The notes beneath the pieces were generated by a model that was given only the letters and a program-made list of their open reading frames with translations, was not told the DNA's origin and made no database searches. Source: Ideonella_A sp031398385 (GTDB lineage Bacteria; Pseudomonadota; Gammaproteobacteria; Burkholderiales; Burkholderiaceae_C). From it: DNA of 26,335 nt. Of this stretch, positions 15,632 to 23,888 are shown one piece after another. The position numbers and the translations under genes are program-made. Location of the stretch: positions 1 through 26,335 of the forward strand of contig JANNNE010000012.1 of the NCBI GenBank assembly GCA_031398385.1, written 5' to 3'. Numbering within the stretch: position 1 is the stretch's first letter; every line of letters begins with the position of its first letter.

Positions 15632-15784
15632 GGCTGGCGGGCAGCAGCGCGTCACCGCCTACGCGCAGGCTCGGTCGATTCCGACGTCCGTCGCCAGGCT
15701 CGGCGCTTATCTTTCCGTGGTTGTAGGAAGCGCGGGTGTGTCCCGTGCAGTTTTCGAGACCATGAACAGCGAGGTAGCCAGCCG

Positions 15785-15943
15785 ATGGACATCATTCGCA
15801 TCATCATCGCCATCCTGTTGCCGCCACTCGGCGTGTTTCTGCAGGAGGGTCTGGGCAAACACTTCTGGATCAACCTGCTGCTGACTCTGCTCGGCTACAT
15901 CCCGGGCATCATCCATGCGGTCTACATCATCGTGAAACGCTGA
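15785..15943 (+). CDS. YqaE/Pmp3-family small membrane protein
   Basis: A 52-residue protein from ATG 15785 to TGA 15943. It is two hydrophobic helices: MDIIRIIIAILLPPLGVFLQ, a short EGLGKHFWINL turn, then LLTLLGYIPGIIHAVYIIVKR. The LPPLGVFL and NLLLTLLGYIPGIIHAVY motifs are diagnostic of the Pmp3/YqaE (UPF0057) family, which is linked to membrane potential and salt or cold stress. GAGG lies about a dozen bases upstream, a weak ribosome site. It is too short for most length cut-offs. It is separated from the lyase gene by 153 bases without other coding signal, so it is likely transcribed on its own. Confidence 0.9.
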   Translation: MDIIRIIIAILLPPLGVFLQEGLGKHFWINLLLTLLGYIPGIIHAVYIIVKR

Positions 15944-15978
15944 CCTCGCCCGACGCAGACGTTGGAATCCCGACGGTC

Positions 15979-16908
15979 TCAGTGTCTGCGCAGCCCCAGC
16001 ACCATCACGGTAGCCACCACCAGGACGCCGCCCGCAATCTGGATCAAGGCGATCGACTGGCCGAGGATCGCCCAGGCCAGCGCCAGAGCGAAGATCGGCT
16101 CGATGTTCATGATCGCCGAATTGCCGACCACGCCCAGTCTGGGCAACACCGTGAACATGATTGTGAACACGGTGCCGTACAGAAAGGTCAGCATCAGCAG
16201 CCCGAACCAGCCGATCGGCGCCTGCGGCATCTGGAAGCCGCCTTGCGAGACGACGCCCGCCAGCGCGATGACCGACACGATCGCCATGGTGCTGAAAGTC
16301 CGCAGCCGGCCATCGAGATCACTGGCCTCGTGCTGCGTCAGCACCAGTGCGAGTCCGAACGTCGCGGCAGCGGCCAGCGCAAAAGCGACGCCGGCGCCGA
16401 TCACCTGCCACTGCGCGGCCGCGCCGAGCCCGGACGCGGCACCGAACACATCGAGCGCCAGCGCGAGTCCGATCAGCATCACCGGCATTGCACGCATCAC
16501 GCGGGGCTCGGCGCGGTGTTGGTAGACCACGCGCGCCCACATCGCCGTCCACAGCGGATAGGTGTTGAACGCCAGCAGCGCCAGCGCGACCGGCAGCCGC
16601 GCCACCGCCGAATACAGGCAAAGGCTCTGGATGCCGATCAGCAGGCCGATCGCCGGCAGCGCGCGTTTGTGGCGGCCGGTGAGCCGGATCGACACACCCT
16701 GGATCAGCAGCAGCGCACCGACCACCAGAGCGGTCACCGCACTGCGGAAGGTCACTGCAGTCGCGACATCGACCCCGTGGTTGAACGCCAGCCGTGCCGC
16801 CACGTGGTTGGCACCCATCATCAAGGCGATCAGCAGCAGGGTGGCGAACGCAGTGCCCGAAATGGCGGTGGACGCTGCGCCGGCCTTCGATCCCGCCGCT
16901 GCTCTCAT
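15979..16908 (-). CDS. EamA-family (DMT superfamily) permease
   Basis: A 309-residue inner-membrane protein with about ten helices formed by two EamA repeats (about residues 17-140 and 165-305). Typical features are the FATLLLIALMMGANHVAARLAF first helix, PVALALLAFNTYPLWTAMWAR at the end of repeat one, and NIEPIFALALAWAILGQSIAL at the end of repeat two. The family moves small metabolites, often exporting amino or organic acids. The start overlaps the rraA-like stop (ATGA at 16908-16905), so it is the last gene of the DapA-like / RraA-like operon and may transport that pathway's substrate or product. Direction of transport is not visible from sequence. Confidence 0.9.
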   Translation of the reverse strand: MRAAAGSKAGAASTAISGTAFATLLLIALMMGANHVAARLAFNHGVDVATAVTFRSAVTALVVGALLLIQGVSIRLTGRHKRALPAIGLLIGIQSLCLYSAVARLPVALALLAFNTYPLWTAMWARVVYQHRAEPRVMRAMPVMLIGLALALDVFGAASGLGAAAQWQVIGAGVAFALAAAATFGLALVLTQHEASDLDGRLRTFSTMAIVSVIALAGVVSQGGFQMPQAPIGWFGLLMLTFLYGTVFTIMFTVLPRLGVVGNSAIMNIEPIFALALAWAILGQSIALIQIAGGVLVVATVMVLGLRRH

Positions 16909-17642
16909 CGTCGAGACTTCTGCGCGTCGTAGCGCGCCTTGTTGTCGGCATTCGGCGGATACAGGCCAGGCAGCGCCGCGCCGTTCTCGACCTCGGCCAT
17001 GATCCAGCTCTCCAGACGCTCCTGCTCCGGTGCGGCAACCAGCACCTCGTCCAGCAGATTGGCCGGTATCAGCACCGCGCCATCGTCATCGACAACGACC
17101 ACGTCGCCCGGAAAGACCGCGACGCCGCCGCAGCCGATCGGCTGCTGCCACGCAACGAAGGTCAGACCGGCAACCGAAGGCGGCGCTGCTGCGCCGTTGC
17201 ACCACACCGGCAGGCCGGTGCCGAGCACGCCGGCCAGGTCGCGGACCACGCCGTCGGTGACCAGTCCGGCCACGCCCCGCTTGACCATTCGGGCGCACAG
17301 GATGTCGCCGAAGATGCCGGCATCGGTCACGCCCATCGCGTCGGCGATGGCGATGCAACCCGCGGGCATGGCTTCGATCGCGGCGCGTGTCGAGATCGGC
17401 GAAGCCCACGATTCGGGTGTCGCCAGATCCTCCCGCGCGGGAACGAATCGCAGCGTGAAGGCGCGGCCCACCAGGCGGGGCTGGCCCGCGCGCAACGGCC
17501 GGGTGCCGCGCAGCCAGACGTTGCGCAGGCCCTTTTTCAACAGGATGGTGGTCAGCGTCGCCGTCGTGACCTGTTCGAGAACGGCCCTTGCCGCCGGATC
17601 GATCTGCATCTCGACCGCGCTGTAGTCACCACTTGTCTGCAT
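16905..17642 (-). CDS. RraA-like aldolase/decarboxylase
   Basis: A 245-residue protein of the RraA/MenG-like fold. The diagnostic block is GDILCARMVKRGVAGLVTDG followed by VVRD with R134-D135, and GDVVVVDDDGAVLIP towards the C-terminus. In 4-hydroxy-4-methyl-2-oxoglutarate and 4-carboxy-4-hydroxy-2-oxoadipate aldolases this Arg-Asp pair binds the keto acid and the metal. Such genes are often misnamed as ribonuclease regulators or menaquinone methyltransferases; the length and context argue for the aldolase role. It starts 21 bases after the DapA-like stop and overlaps the permease gene. The exact substrate is unknown, but a C5-C7 hydroxy-keto diacid yielding pyruvate is the best guess. Confidence 0.85.
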   Translation of the reverse strand: MQTSGDYSAVEMQIDPAARAVLEQVTTATLTTILLKKGLRNVWLRGTRPLRAGQPRLVGRAFTLRFVPAREDLATPESWASPISTRAAIEAMPAGCIAIADAMGVTDAGIFGDILCARMVKRGVAGLVTDGVVRDLAGVLGTGLPVWCNGAAAPPSVAGLTFVAWQQPIGCGGVAVFPGDVVVVDDDGAVLIPANLLDEVLVAAPEQERLESWIMAEVENGAALPGLYPPNADNKARYDAQKSRR

Positions 17643-17663
17643 ATTGGAAATCTCGTTTCGTTG

Positions 17664-18599
17664 TCACTGAATGCGGGCCAGCTGCCGGGTCTGGCGCTCG
17701 GTCAACCAGGCGATATCGGCCAGATCGTCGGCCGAAAGCTTCGGGCCCGGCTTGCGCACCGCCGCGGAGGCGATCACGCCGCGGTCGGCCAGGATCTGCT
17801 TGCGCACCGCCAGGCCGATGCCGGGTTGTTGCTCGTAGCGGGCCAACGGCAGATAGGCGTCGAAGAGGTCTTGAGCGCGGGCCCGGTCGCCGGCCGCGTG
17901 GGCCTTGCACACATCGACCATCATCTCGGGGTAGGCGAACCCGGTCATCGCGCCATCGGCGCCGCGGCTCAGTTCCTCCGGCAGGAAAAGACCGCCGCCG
18001 TTGCCGGTCAGGATCGAGATCCGCCGCAGATCACCACGTGTGCTGGCGTCCCGCAGGGCCGACAATTTGGCCAGGCCCGGGCAATCTTCGTGTTTGAGCA
18101 TCACGCAATTCGGCACCCGCTGGATGATGCGCTCGATCACCGTGGTGGGCATCTGCACGCCGGTCGAGACCGGATGATCCTGCAATACCCAAGGCACATC
18201 CGGGCCGAGCGTTTCGCCGACCATCTCGAAATAGGCGAGGATCTGCTGATCGCTGCGCAGGCTCGACGCTGGCGCCACCATCACGCCGGCCGCGCCGAGT
18301 TGCATCACGCGCTCGGTCAGCTCGCGCATCGGCGCAAAACCGGCGGCCGACGCGCCGACCACCACCGGAACCCGCCCGGCAACCCGGCTTAACACCTGCT
18401 TGACGAAGCGGGTCGATTCGTCGGCGGTCAGTTTGGTGGCCTCGCCCATGATGCCGAGTACGGTCAGGCCGGTGACGCCGGCATCGAGATAGAAATCGAC
18501 CATCCGATCGGTGCTCGCCAGATCGAGCGCCCCGCTTTCGGTGAACGGGGTGACGGTGATCAGATAAACGCCCGAGGCGCTGGCGTCGAGTTGCTTCAC
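17664..18599 (-). CDS. DapA-superfamily Schiff-base aldolase (not DapA itself)
   Basis: A 311-residue (beta/alpha)8 protein of the N-acetylneuraminate lyase/DapA family. The Schiff-base lysine is K169 in MLKHEDCPGL. The residues that make dihydrodipicolinate are absent: the GTTGE loop is G49-I-M-G-E53, and the YNxP tyrosine is Q140 in LQDHP, so lysine synthesis is unlikely and a pyruvate- or keto-acid-forming aldolase or dehydratase is expected. The start is the GTG at 18599-18597, preceded by GGAGAG on the minus strand; the upstream extension of the frame has no conserved residues. It leads an operon with an RraA-like aldolase and a permease. Confidence 0.87.
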   Translation of the reverse strand: MKQLDASASGVYLITVTPFTESGALDLASTDRMVDFYLDAGVTGLTVLGIMGEATKLTADESTRFVKQVLSRVAGRVPVVVGASAAGFAPMRELTERVMQLGAAGVMVAPASSLRSDQQILAYFEMVGETLGPDVPWVLQDHPVSTGVQMPTTVIERIIQRVPNCVMLKHEDCPGLAKLSALRDASTRGDLRRISILTGNGGGLFLPEELSRGADGAMTGFAYPEMMVDVCKAHAAGDRARAQDLFDAYLPLARYEQQPGIGLAVRKQILADRGVIASAAVRKPGPKLSADDLADIAWLTERQTRQLARIQ

Positions 18600-18702
18600 T
18601 TCAAACTCTCCATCGAGATCGTGCAAGGGGATACACGCGACATTGTCCTTGCCGCACCCATTTTGCGCTGATGGCCTGCACCGCCCGGCTGCCGAACCTG
18701 CC

Positions 18703-19872
18703 TCATGGACCCAGCAATTCGCCAACCGGCTTGAGCTCTTCGATGCGGTCGCAAACCGTCTTGACCGCCATCAGGATCGGTGCGCCGAGCAACAGACCCC
18801 ACATGCCCCACAACCAGCCGAAGCCGAGCACGCCGACGAAGATGACGACCGGATCGATTCGGCAGGCGCGGCTGGTCATCAGTGGTGCGATCAGATTGCC
18901 GGTGATGATGTGGATCACGATCGACGCGCCGCCCATCTGGGCTGCCAGTGCCAGACTGCCGAACTGGACGAAACCTGCCAGCGCGAGCGCACCGGCGATG
19001 ACCGCCGAGCCGATGTAGGGAATCAGGTTCAGGACCCCAGCTGCGACGCCCCATACGGCGGCTCGTTCCAGACCGAGCATCCAGACCGCCACACCGGTGA
19101 GGACACCGACCAGGATGCTGGTATAGATCTGCACCATCAGGTAGCGCTGGATTTGCAGGTTGATTTCATCCAGAACCTGCAGCGTGATCTTTTTCTGGCT
19201 CAACTTCGGACCGGCGATTCTGACCATCTTGCGCCTGAAATTGTTGCCCGATGCCACCATGAAGAACACGATGAAAACCACCACCGTGAATTGCGCCGCG
19301 ACCGCGGCCAGGCCGATCGTGCCCGACAGCAGGTAGTCTTTGATGTTGAACCTGGGTTTCTCGATCTGCACGCGGGTGACGCCGCGATCGGGCGCGGGCG
19401 CGGGGATGCTGCTTTCCTCGGCGGCCCGTTCCAGGTTGGTCGCCGCGCGCTGCACCTTCTCGATCGAACTCTCGGGCGCGTTGCGCGCCCGGCGCATGGT
19501 CTGCCGCAATTTTTCCGCCGCCGAGGGAAGCGATTCGACCAGTGCGGTCGCATCGTCGGCCAGTGCCCAGGCTGCTCCTCCGATTCCGGTGAGCACGGCA
19601 ACCATTACCAGCGTGATGCCCAGTGAACGCGGGATGCGCCAGCGTTGCAGCCGATCGACCGCCGGCGACAAGGCATAGCTGAAAATGACGGCCAGCAGCA
19701 CCGGCATCAGGACCGCCTTGGCCCAGTGCAACGTGAAGATGACCGCCAGAACCGCAATCAGGGCCAGCGACATGTTGCGCACATCGACCGGCATCTGGAG
19801 GTGAATGCGCTGTGGATCGGATGGAAAAGTCTTGATCGGCGGCTCGTCGCTATCCGATGGGCGGTCTGACAT
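18703..19872 (-). CDS. AI-2E family transporter (PerM-like permease)
   Basis: A 389-residue membrane protein. After a hydrophilic N-terminus, two or three helices (SLALIAVLAVIFTLHWAKAV, VLLAVIFSYAL, ITLVMVAVLTGIGGAAWAL) come first; a charged region of about 90 residues rich in Ala, Glu and Arg follows; then five or more C-terminal helices include the family motif GLERAAVWGVAAGVLNLIPYIGS and FGWLWGMWGLLLGAPILMAVK. The family includes autoinducer-2 exporters and Na+/H+ antiporter-like proteins; the substrate here is unknown. The ATG at 19872-19870 is fixed by an AGGAGA site five bases upstream. It stands alone, with 103 bases to the next gene in the same direction. Confidence 0.9.
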   Translation of the reverse strand: MSDRPSDSDEPPIKTFPSDPQRIHLQMPVDVRNMSLALIAVLAVIFTLHWAKAVLMPVLLAVIFSYALSPAVDRLQRWRIPRSLGITLVMVAVLTGIGGAAWALADDATALVESLPSAAEKLRQTMRRARNAPESSIEKVQRAATNLERAAEESSIPAPAPDRGVTRVQIEKPRFNIKDYLLSGTIGLAAVAAQFTVVVFIVFFMVASGNNFRRKMVRIAGPKLSQKKITLQVLDEINLQIQRYLMVQIYTSILVGVLTGVAVWMLGLERAAVWGVAAGVLNLIPYIGSAVIAGALALAGFVQFGSLALAAQMGGASIVIHIITGNLIAPLMTSRACRIDPVVIFVGVLGFGWLWGMWGLLLGAPILMAVKTVCDRIEELKPVGELLGP

Positions 19873-20122
19873 GGAAGTCTCCTGAGAATGCGAAGCGACT
19901 CTTGTTCGGCGCACGGCGACGAACCGTCCGGTCGATTGATGGGGGCGATTGCCCAATTGCCCGATTGCCTATTCTCTGCGCTTCTTCGCACCGCTTTGGA
20001 CCGGCCGGTCCTGGTCGCGCCCCGGCGAATTGGCGCACCGGAACTGCGGGTCGAGCTGGCAGGTGCCAGCCTGGCGCGCAGGGCGGACAATCCCGGCAAT
20101 CCCCACTGCGTCCGCCCCCGTC
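19873..20122. other. Divergent intergenic region (AI-2E transporter / GST)
   Basis: About 250 bases between divergently transcribed genes, so both promoters should be here. The one visible pattern is three copies of an octamer spaced head to tail at 19947-19970 (GATTGCCC, AATTGCCC, GATTGCCT). I see no convincing -35/-10 pair and no coding signal. Confidence 0.4.
19878..19883 (-). promoter_or_regulatory. Ribosome binding site fixing the AI-2E transporter start
   Basis: AGGAGA on the minus strand, five bases before the ATG at 19872. It rules out the longer reading frame that runs back to 19956. Confidence 0.65.
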
Positions 20123-20794
20123 ATGCTGACCGTTCACCACCTCAACAATTCCCGTTCGCAACGCGTGTTGTGGCTGCTTGAAGAACTCGGCCTCGAGTAC
20201 GAGATCAAGCACTACCAGCGTGATGCCAAGACCATGCTCGCACCGCCCGAGTTGCGGGCGGTGCATCCGCTGGGGAAGTCGCCGGTACTGACCGACGGCA
20301 AGACCGTGGTGGCCGAATCGGGCGCCATTGTTGAATACCTGGTCGAGCGCCATGGCGGCGGCCGGATGGTGCCTGCGCGGTCGTCGCCCGACCACCTGCG
20401 GTATGTCTACTTTCTGCATTACGCCGAGGGTTCGGCGATGCCGCCGCTGCTGCTGAAACTGATCTTCGACAAGATCGGCTCGACGCCGGTGCCGTTCTTC
20501 GTCAAGCCGATCATCAAGGGCATCGTCGGCAAGGTCTCCGCGGGGTTCATCAGCCCGCAACTGAAACTGCACCTCGATTTTCTCGAGAGCGAACTGTCCG
20601 CCCGGCCCTGGTTCGCAGGTGACGACTTCAGCGCCGCCGACATCCAGATGAGTTTTCCCATCGAAGCCGCCGCACAGCGCGCCGGCGTCGATGCGAGCCG
20701 CCCGCGGCTGATGGATTTTCTGCAGCGCATCCACTCGCGACCGGCCTACCGACGTGCGCTGGAACGCGGCGGCCCCTATGACTTTGCCGACTGA
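20123..20794 (+). CDS. Glutathione S-transferase family protein
   Basis: A 223-residue two-domain GST. The thioredoxin-like N-domain starts directly with LTVHHLNNSRSQRVLWLLEELGL, where the Ser-Arg-Ser stretch takes the usual catalytic Ser/Tyr place, and contains the cis-proline/gamma-glutamyl site in HPLGKSPVLTDG and VVAESGAIVEYLVE. The helical C-domain ends with the N-capping-box region FAGDDFSAADIQMSFPIEAA. It would conjugate or reduce electrophiles with glutathione, or act as a stress protein; the substrate is unknown. The frame is open further upstream, but the ATG at 20123 gives the exact GST N-terminus. It converges with modE, leaving only 18 bases between the two stops. Confidence 0.9.
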   Translation: MLTVHHLNNSRSQRVLWLLEELGLEYEIKHYQRDAKTMLAPPELRAVHPLGKSPVLTDGKTVVAESGAIVEYLVERHGGGRMVPARSSPDHLRYVYFLHYAEGSAMPPLLLKLIFDKIGSTPVPFFVKPIIKGIVGKVSAGFISPQLKLHLDFLESELSARPWFAGDDFSAADIQMSFPIEAAAQRAGVDASRPRLMDFLQRIHSRPAYRRALERGGPYDFAD

Positions 20795-20812
20795 GCCTCG
20801 GCAGCCAGCCGT

Positions 20813-21682
20813 TCAGGCGGCAACGCCAACAATTACGCTTGATGCTTTGAACACCGCGGTGACCGCGCTGCCAATCTGCAAGCCCAGCGCAACCGCGCTG
20901 GCATGCGTGATGATCGCGGCGATCGTGCCACCGCCGCCGAGTTCGACGACAACCTCGGTGTTGACGGCGCCCGGCGTGATTCGCGACACCGTGCCGGCCA
21001 GCTGATTGCGCGCCGACAGGCGGGCGCCTGCGATGTCGGTCATCAGGATGATCGACGATGCCTTGATCAATGCAAAGGCCTGCGCGCCCGGCTGCAGGCC
21101 CAGATCGTTGCGGCTGTCGCGCGTGACAGTGGCGATGATGGTCTGTGAACCGATCACCGTCAGCGCGATTTCGTCGTTGACCGCACCGTCCCGGATGCTT
21201 TGGACGATGCCCGAGAACTGGTTGCGCGCGCTGGTCTTCATGGCAATCGTCTCCATCAGCGAAAACTCGCGGGCCAGGCCGTCGGCCTGGCGATTCAGGC
21301 GCTCGACAAAACGTCGGTGCTCGATCTGCACCCGTTCGAAATTGCGGACCAACAGCGCGCCGCGCGGTGTCAGATGGGTGTGTCCGCCACCCCGGCCGCC
21401 CGCGACCCGCTCGACCAGTGGCTCGCCGGCCAGGTTGCTCATCTGTTCGATCGCGTCCCAGGCACCCTTGTAGCTGAGCCCGGCGGCTTTTGCCGCCTGG
21501 GTGATCGAACCGGCCCGGGCCACTTCGGCCAGCAAGGCGATGCGCCGGCTGCCGGCCAGATTTTTCCCCGCCAGGCTGAGCCAGAGCTCGGCGCCGACGG
21601 TCAGGCCCGGTGAGCCGATCTCCTCGGCCGGATCGGCCTCGGTGCCATCGGCAACTGCATTGCTTTCGCTCGCGTTCGTCAT
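20813..21682 (-). CDS. modE: Molybdate-responsive regulator ModE
   Basis: A 289-residue ModE with the complete layout. A winged-helix DNA-binding domain (about 42-110) contains SRRIALLAEVARAGSITQAA, KAAGLSYKGAWDAIEQMSNL and GGGHTHLTPRGALLV. Two Mop molybdate-binding domains follow: the first begins SARNQFSGIVQSIRDGAVND at about 150, the second SARNQLAGTVSRITPGAVNT at about 220. With molybdate bound, the dimer represses modA transcription. It is the last gene of the operon it presumably controls, unlike the divergent modE of E. coli, and its start overlaps the modC stop (ATGA at 21682-21679). Confidence 0.95.
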   Translation of the reverse strand: MTNASESNAVADGTEADPAEEIGSPGLTVGAELWLSLAGKNLAGSRRIALLAEVARAGSITQAAKAAGLSYKGAWDAIEQMSNLAGEPLVERVAGGRGGGHTHLTPRGALLVRNFERVQIEHRRFVERLNRQADGLAREFSLMETIAMKTSARNQFSGIVQSIRDGAVNDEIALTVIGSQTIIATVTRDSRNDLGLQPGAQAFALIKASSIILMTDIAGARLSARNQLAGTVSRITPGAVNTEVVVELGGGGTIAAIITHASAVALGLQIGSAVTAVFKASSVIVGVAA

Positions 21683-22398
21683 GGCGACATGTTGGTGTCG
21701 GACGCCCGAGGCACGGTGCCCGGCATCGCAGGATGCTCGACAACCCGGCCGACCTTCAGCGCGATCGTCTGCTCGCCGAACCAGGCCAGATCGTCGGGAT
21801 CGTGGGTAATCATCAGGATCGGGATGTCGATTCGCTTCAGCAAGGCATCGAGCTCGGCCCGGGTGCGTTCCCGCAAAGCCGGGTCGAGTGCGGAAAACGG
21901 TTCGTCGAGTAGCAGCGCTCGGGGCGAATCGACCAGCGCCCGTGCCAGTGCCGTACGCTGGCGCTGGCCGCCCGAGAGTTCGTGAGGCAGCTGACCCGCC
22001 ACGTCGACCAGTTCGAATTGCGCCAGCCAGCGATCGACCGCGGCGCCGCCGGCCTGGTGGCCCGGATTGAACAGTCCCTTGCTGAGTCCGAATGCGATGT
22101 TCTGCCGTACGTCGAGATGCGGAAACAGCGCATATTCCTGGAATACATAACCGAAGCGGCGGCGTGCGGGTGCCAGATCGATGCCGGCTGCGCGGTCGAA
22201 GCAGGGCTCGCCGCCGAAGACGATTCGCCCGTGGTCCGGCTTGATCAATCCGGCGATCGCCTGCAGCGTGAGCGATTTGCCGGCACCCGAGGGGCCATAG
22301 ATGACGGTGCGCCGCGCCTCGCTTCGAAACGACACGCGCAACTCGAAGCGGCGTTGTCCGCTGGACAAGGCCTTGTGAATGTCGACTTCGAAGTTCAT
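21679..22398 (-). CDS. modC: Molybdate ABC transporter ATPase ModC, short form
   Basis: A 239-residue ABC ATPase with Walker A GPSGAGKS, Q-loop FQEYALFPHLDV, signature LSGGQRQRTALARAL, Walker B LLLDEPFSALD and switch His in MITHDPDD. It energises molybdate import through ModB. Usual ModC proteins are about 350 residues and end in a Mop regulatory domain; here the protein stops just after the ATPase core, so that domain is absent. Downstream modE supplies two Mop domains in the regulator instead. The gene is seven bases after modB and overlaps modE. Confidence 0.93.
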   Translation of the reverse strand: MNFEVDIHKALSSGQRRFELRVSFRSEARRTVIYGPSGAGKSLTLQAIAGLIKPDHGRIVFGGEPCFDRAAGIDLAPARRRFGYVFQEYALFPHLDVRQNIAFGLSKGLFNPGHQAGGAAVDRWLAQFELVDVAGQLPHELSGGQRQRTALARALVDSPRALLLDEPFSALDPALRERTRAELDALLKRIDIPILMITHDPDDLAWFGEQTIALKVGRVVEHPAMPGTVPRASDTNMSP

Positions 22399-22405
22399 CG
22401 CCGCG

Positions 22406-23074
22406 TCACCGGGCGACCCGGCCCGGTACCAGCCAGCCGGCTGCCAGCAGCACCGCCGTGCAGGTCAGTGAAATGATGACGACCAGCGTCGTGGCCAGAT
22501 CGTCCTGCCCGGCCTGGACCGCTTCGTAGACCGCGATCGACAAGGTCTGGGTGCGCCCGGGGATGCTGCCGGCCACCATCAGGGTGGCCCCGAATTCCCC
22601 CAGCGCCCGGGCGAATGCGAGCAGCAGTCCGGCTAGGATGCCGCGCCAGGCCATTGGCAGCGTGACCCGAAAAAATACCGCGGTTTCACCCAGACCCAAC
22701 ACCCGGGCCGCTTTCTCGAGTTGCGGATCGACATTCTCGAAGGCGGCCCGCGACGCTTTCAATACCAGCGGAAAGGCGACGACAGTGGCCGCGATCACCG
22801 CGCCCTGCCAGGTAAAGATCAGGTTGATGCCGAATTCTTCGTCGAGCCAGCGTCCCAGCCAGCCGCGTTTGCCGATCACCACCAGCAGGTAGTAGCCGAG
22901 CACGGTGGGCGGCAGCACCATCGGCAGGGTCAGCAGGGCATCGAGCAACTCGCGCCCGGCGAAGCGCGAGCGGGCCAGCCAGAGCGCAGCGCCGACCCCC
23001 AGCAGCAGATTCAGCAGGGTCGCCCAGGTCGCCACCTTCAGCGACAACGCCAGTGCGGGCCAGGCCGTGTCCAT
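22406..23074 (-). CDS. modB: Molybdate ABC transporter permease ModB
   Basis: A 222-residue permease with about five membrane helices. The early WPALALSLKVATWATLLNLLLGVGAALWLA, the LLDALLTLPMVLPPTVLGYYLL segment and the EAA loop EKAARVLGLGETAVFFRVTL (contact with ModC) are characteristic, as is FARALGEFGATLMVAGSIPGRTQTL. It forms the inner-membrane channel for molybdate or tungstate. The ATG at 23074-23072 gives the usual ModB N-terminus; the frame is open further upstream over the end of modA and without conservation. It starts 13 bases after modA. Confidence 0.93.
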   Translation of the reverse strand: MDTAWPALALSLKVATWATLLNLLLGVGAALWLARSRFAGRELLDALLTLPMVLPPTVLGYYLLVVIGKRGWLGRWLDEEFGINLIFTWQGAVIAATVVAFPLVLKASRAAFENVDPQLEKAARVLGLGETAVFFRVTLPMAWRGILAGLLLAFARALGEFGATLMVAGSIPGRTQTLSIAVYEAVQAGQDDLATTLVVIISLTCTAVLLAAGWLVPGRVAR

Positions 23075-23087
23075 CGCGGGCAGCGGG

Positions 23088-23855
23088 TCAGGGCGGCACG
23101 AAGCCGTGGCGCAGCAACACCGCCTGGCCGGCCGGCGACGTCGCCAGATCGATGAAGCGCTGGGCGAGACGGATGTTCGCACTGCCGGCGACGATGGCGA
23201 TCGGATACCGCACCGGGCTGGTAGTCCTGACGACAAACGCGACCTTGACCCGATCGGGCATCAGGGCCGCATCACTGCCGTAGACAAAGCCGGCGTCGAC
23301 CTCGCCACGAGCGACATAGTCCAGGCATTGCCGGACGTTTTGCGCGTAGATTGCTTTCGCCTCGATCTGCTTCCAGATGCCTGCGGCATTGAGCGCGGAC
23401 TGGGCGTAGCGGCCAGCCGGAACGCTGGCCGGGCGGCCGAGCGCCACGCGCGTGACACCGCCGTTGAGCAGGTCCGGCAGGCTGCGCAGCACCCGGGAGC
23501 TGTCGTGCGGTGTGATCAGGACCATCGAATTGCCGATGAAATCACGTCTCGATTCCGGATTCAGCAGGTGGGCGGCAACGGCACGGTCCATCACCACTTC
23601 GTCCGCCGAGGCGAGGACATCGACCGGCGCGCCGTTGGCAATCTGCGTCAGCAAGGTGTCCGATGCGGCGAAGTTGAATGCAAGCCTTGAGCCCGGATTG
23701 GCAGCCTCGAAAGCCGGCGCGAGTTCGCGGAACGCGTTGCTCAGGCTCGACGCTGCCGAGACGATCAGATCCGCCGCCTGCGCCGGCAGCGCAGCACCCA
23801 GCATCGCCAGCATGCCGATGCAGGTTCGCATTCGTTTCGAAAACGCATCGCGCAT
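23088..23855 (-). CDS. modA: Molybdate-binding periplasmic protein ModA
   Basis: A 255-residue periplasmic binding protein. The signal peptide ends GMLAMLGAALPAQA before ADLIVSAASS. Ligand and family motifs are VSAASSLSNAFRELAPAFE, FNFAASDTLLTQIANGAPVD, VLASADEVVMD, and VARGEVDAGFVYGSDA near the C-terminus. It captures molybdate or tungstate for ModBC. The first ATG (23855) is used; an ATG at 23831 would also leave an intact signal peptide, and neither has a strong ribosome site. A ModE operator lies about 30 bases upstream, so expression should fall when molybdate is plentiful. It is the first gene of modABCE. Confidence 0.93.
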   Translation of the reverse strand: MRDAFSKRMRTCIGMLAMLGAALPAQAADLIVSAASSLSNAFRELAPAFEAANPGSRLAFNFAASDTLLTQIANGAPVDVLASADEVVMDRAVAAHLLNPESRRDFIGNSMVLITPHDSSRVLRSLPDLLNGGVTRVALGRPASVPAGRYAQSALNAAGIWKQIEAKAIYAQNVRQCLDYVARGEVDAGFVYGSDAALMPDRVKVAFVVRTTSPVRYPIAIVAGSANIRLAQRFIDLATSPAGQAVLLRHGFVPP

Positions 23856-23867
23856 GGGGGACCGGTC

Positions 23868-23888
23868 TTTCGCTCGGGTCGAGCGAAA
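23868..23888. repeat. Perfect 9-bp inverted repeat in the modA leader
   Basis: Arms TTTCGCTCG (23868-23876) and CGAGCGAAA (23880-23888) are perfect complements separated by three bases. One arm shares five bases with the ModE operator. It lies between the presumed -10 and the modA start codon, so it could be a second operator or, if transcription starts far enough upstream, a hairpin in the leader. Confidence 0.6.

Noticed and set aside
16905..17642. Naming the RraA-like gene as a ribonuclease E inhibitor or a demethylmenaquinone methyltransferase.
   Set aside because: The protein is longer than the E. coli regulator, keeps the aldolase Arg-Asp pair, and sits in a metabolic operon.
17664..18599. 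Naming the DapA-like gene as lysine biosynthetic DapA.
   Set aside because: The Thr-Thr pair and the catalytic tyrosine are replaced (I50/M51 and Q140), and no lysine genes are nearby.
19947..19970. Three head-to-tail octamers (GATTGCCC-like) upstream of the AI-2E transporter gene.
   Set aside because: Only three imperfect units, with no known binding protein and no second copy seen; too short to call a functional repeat.
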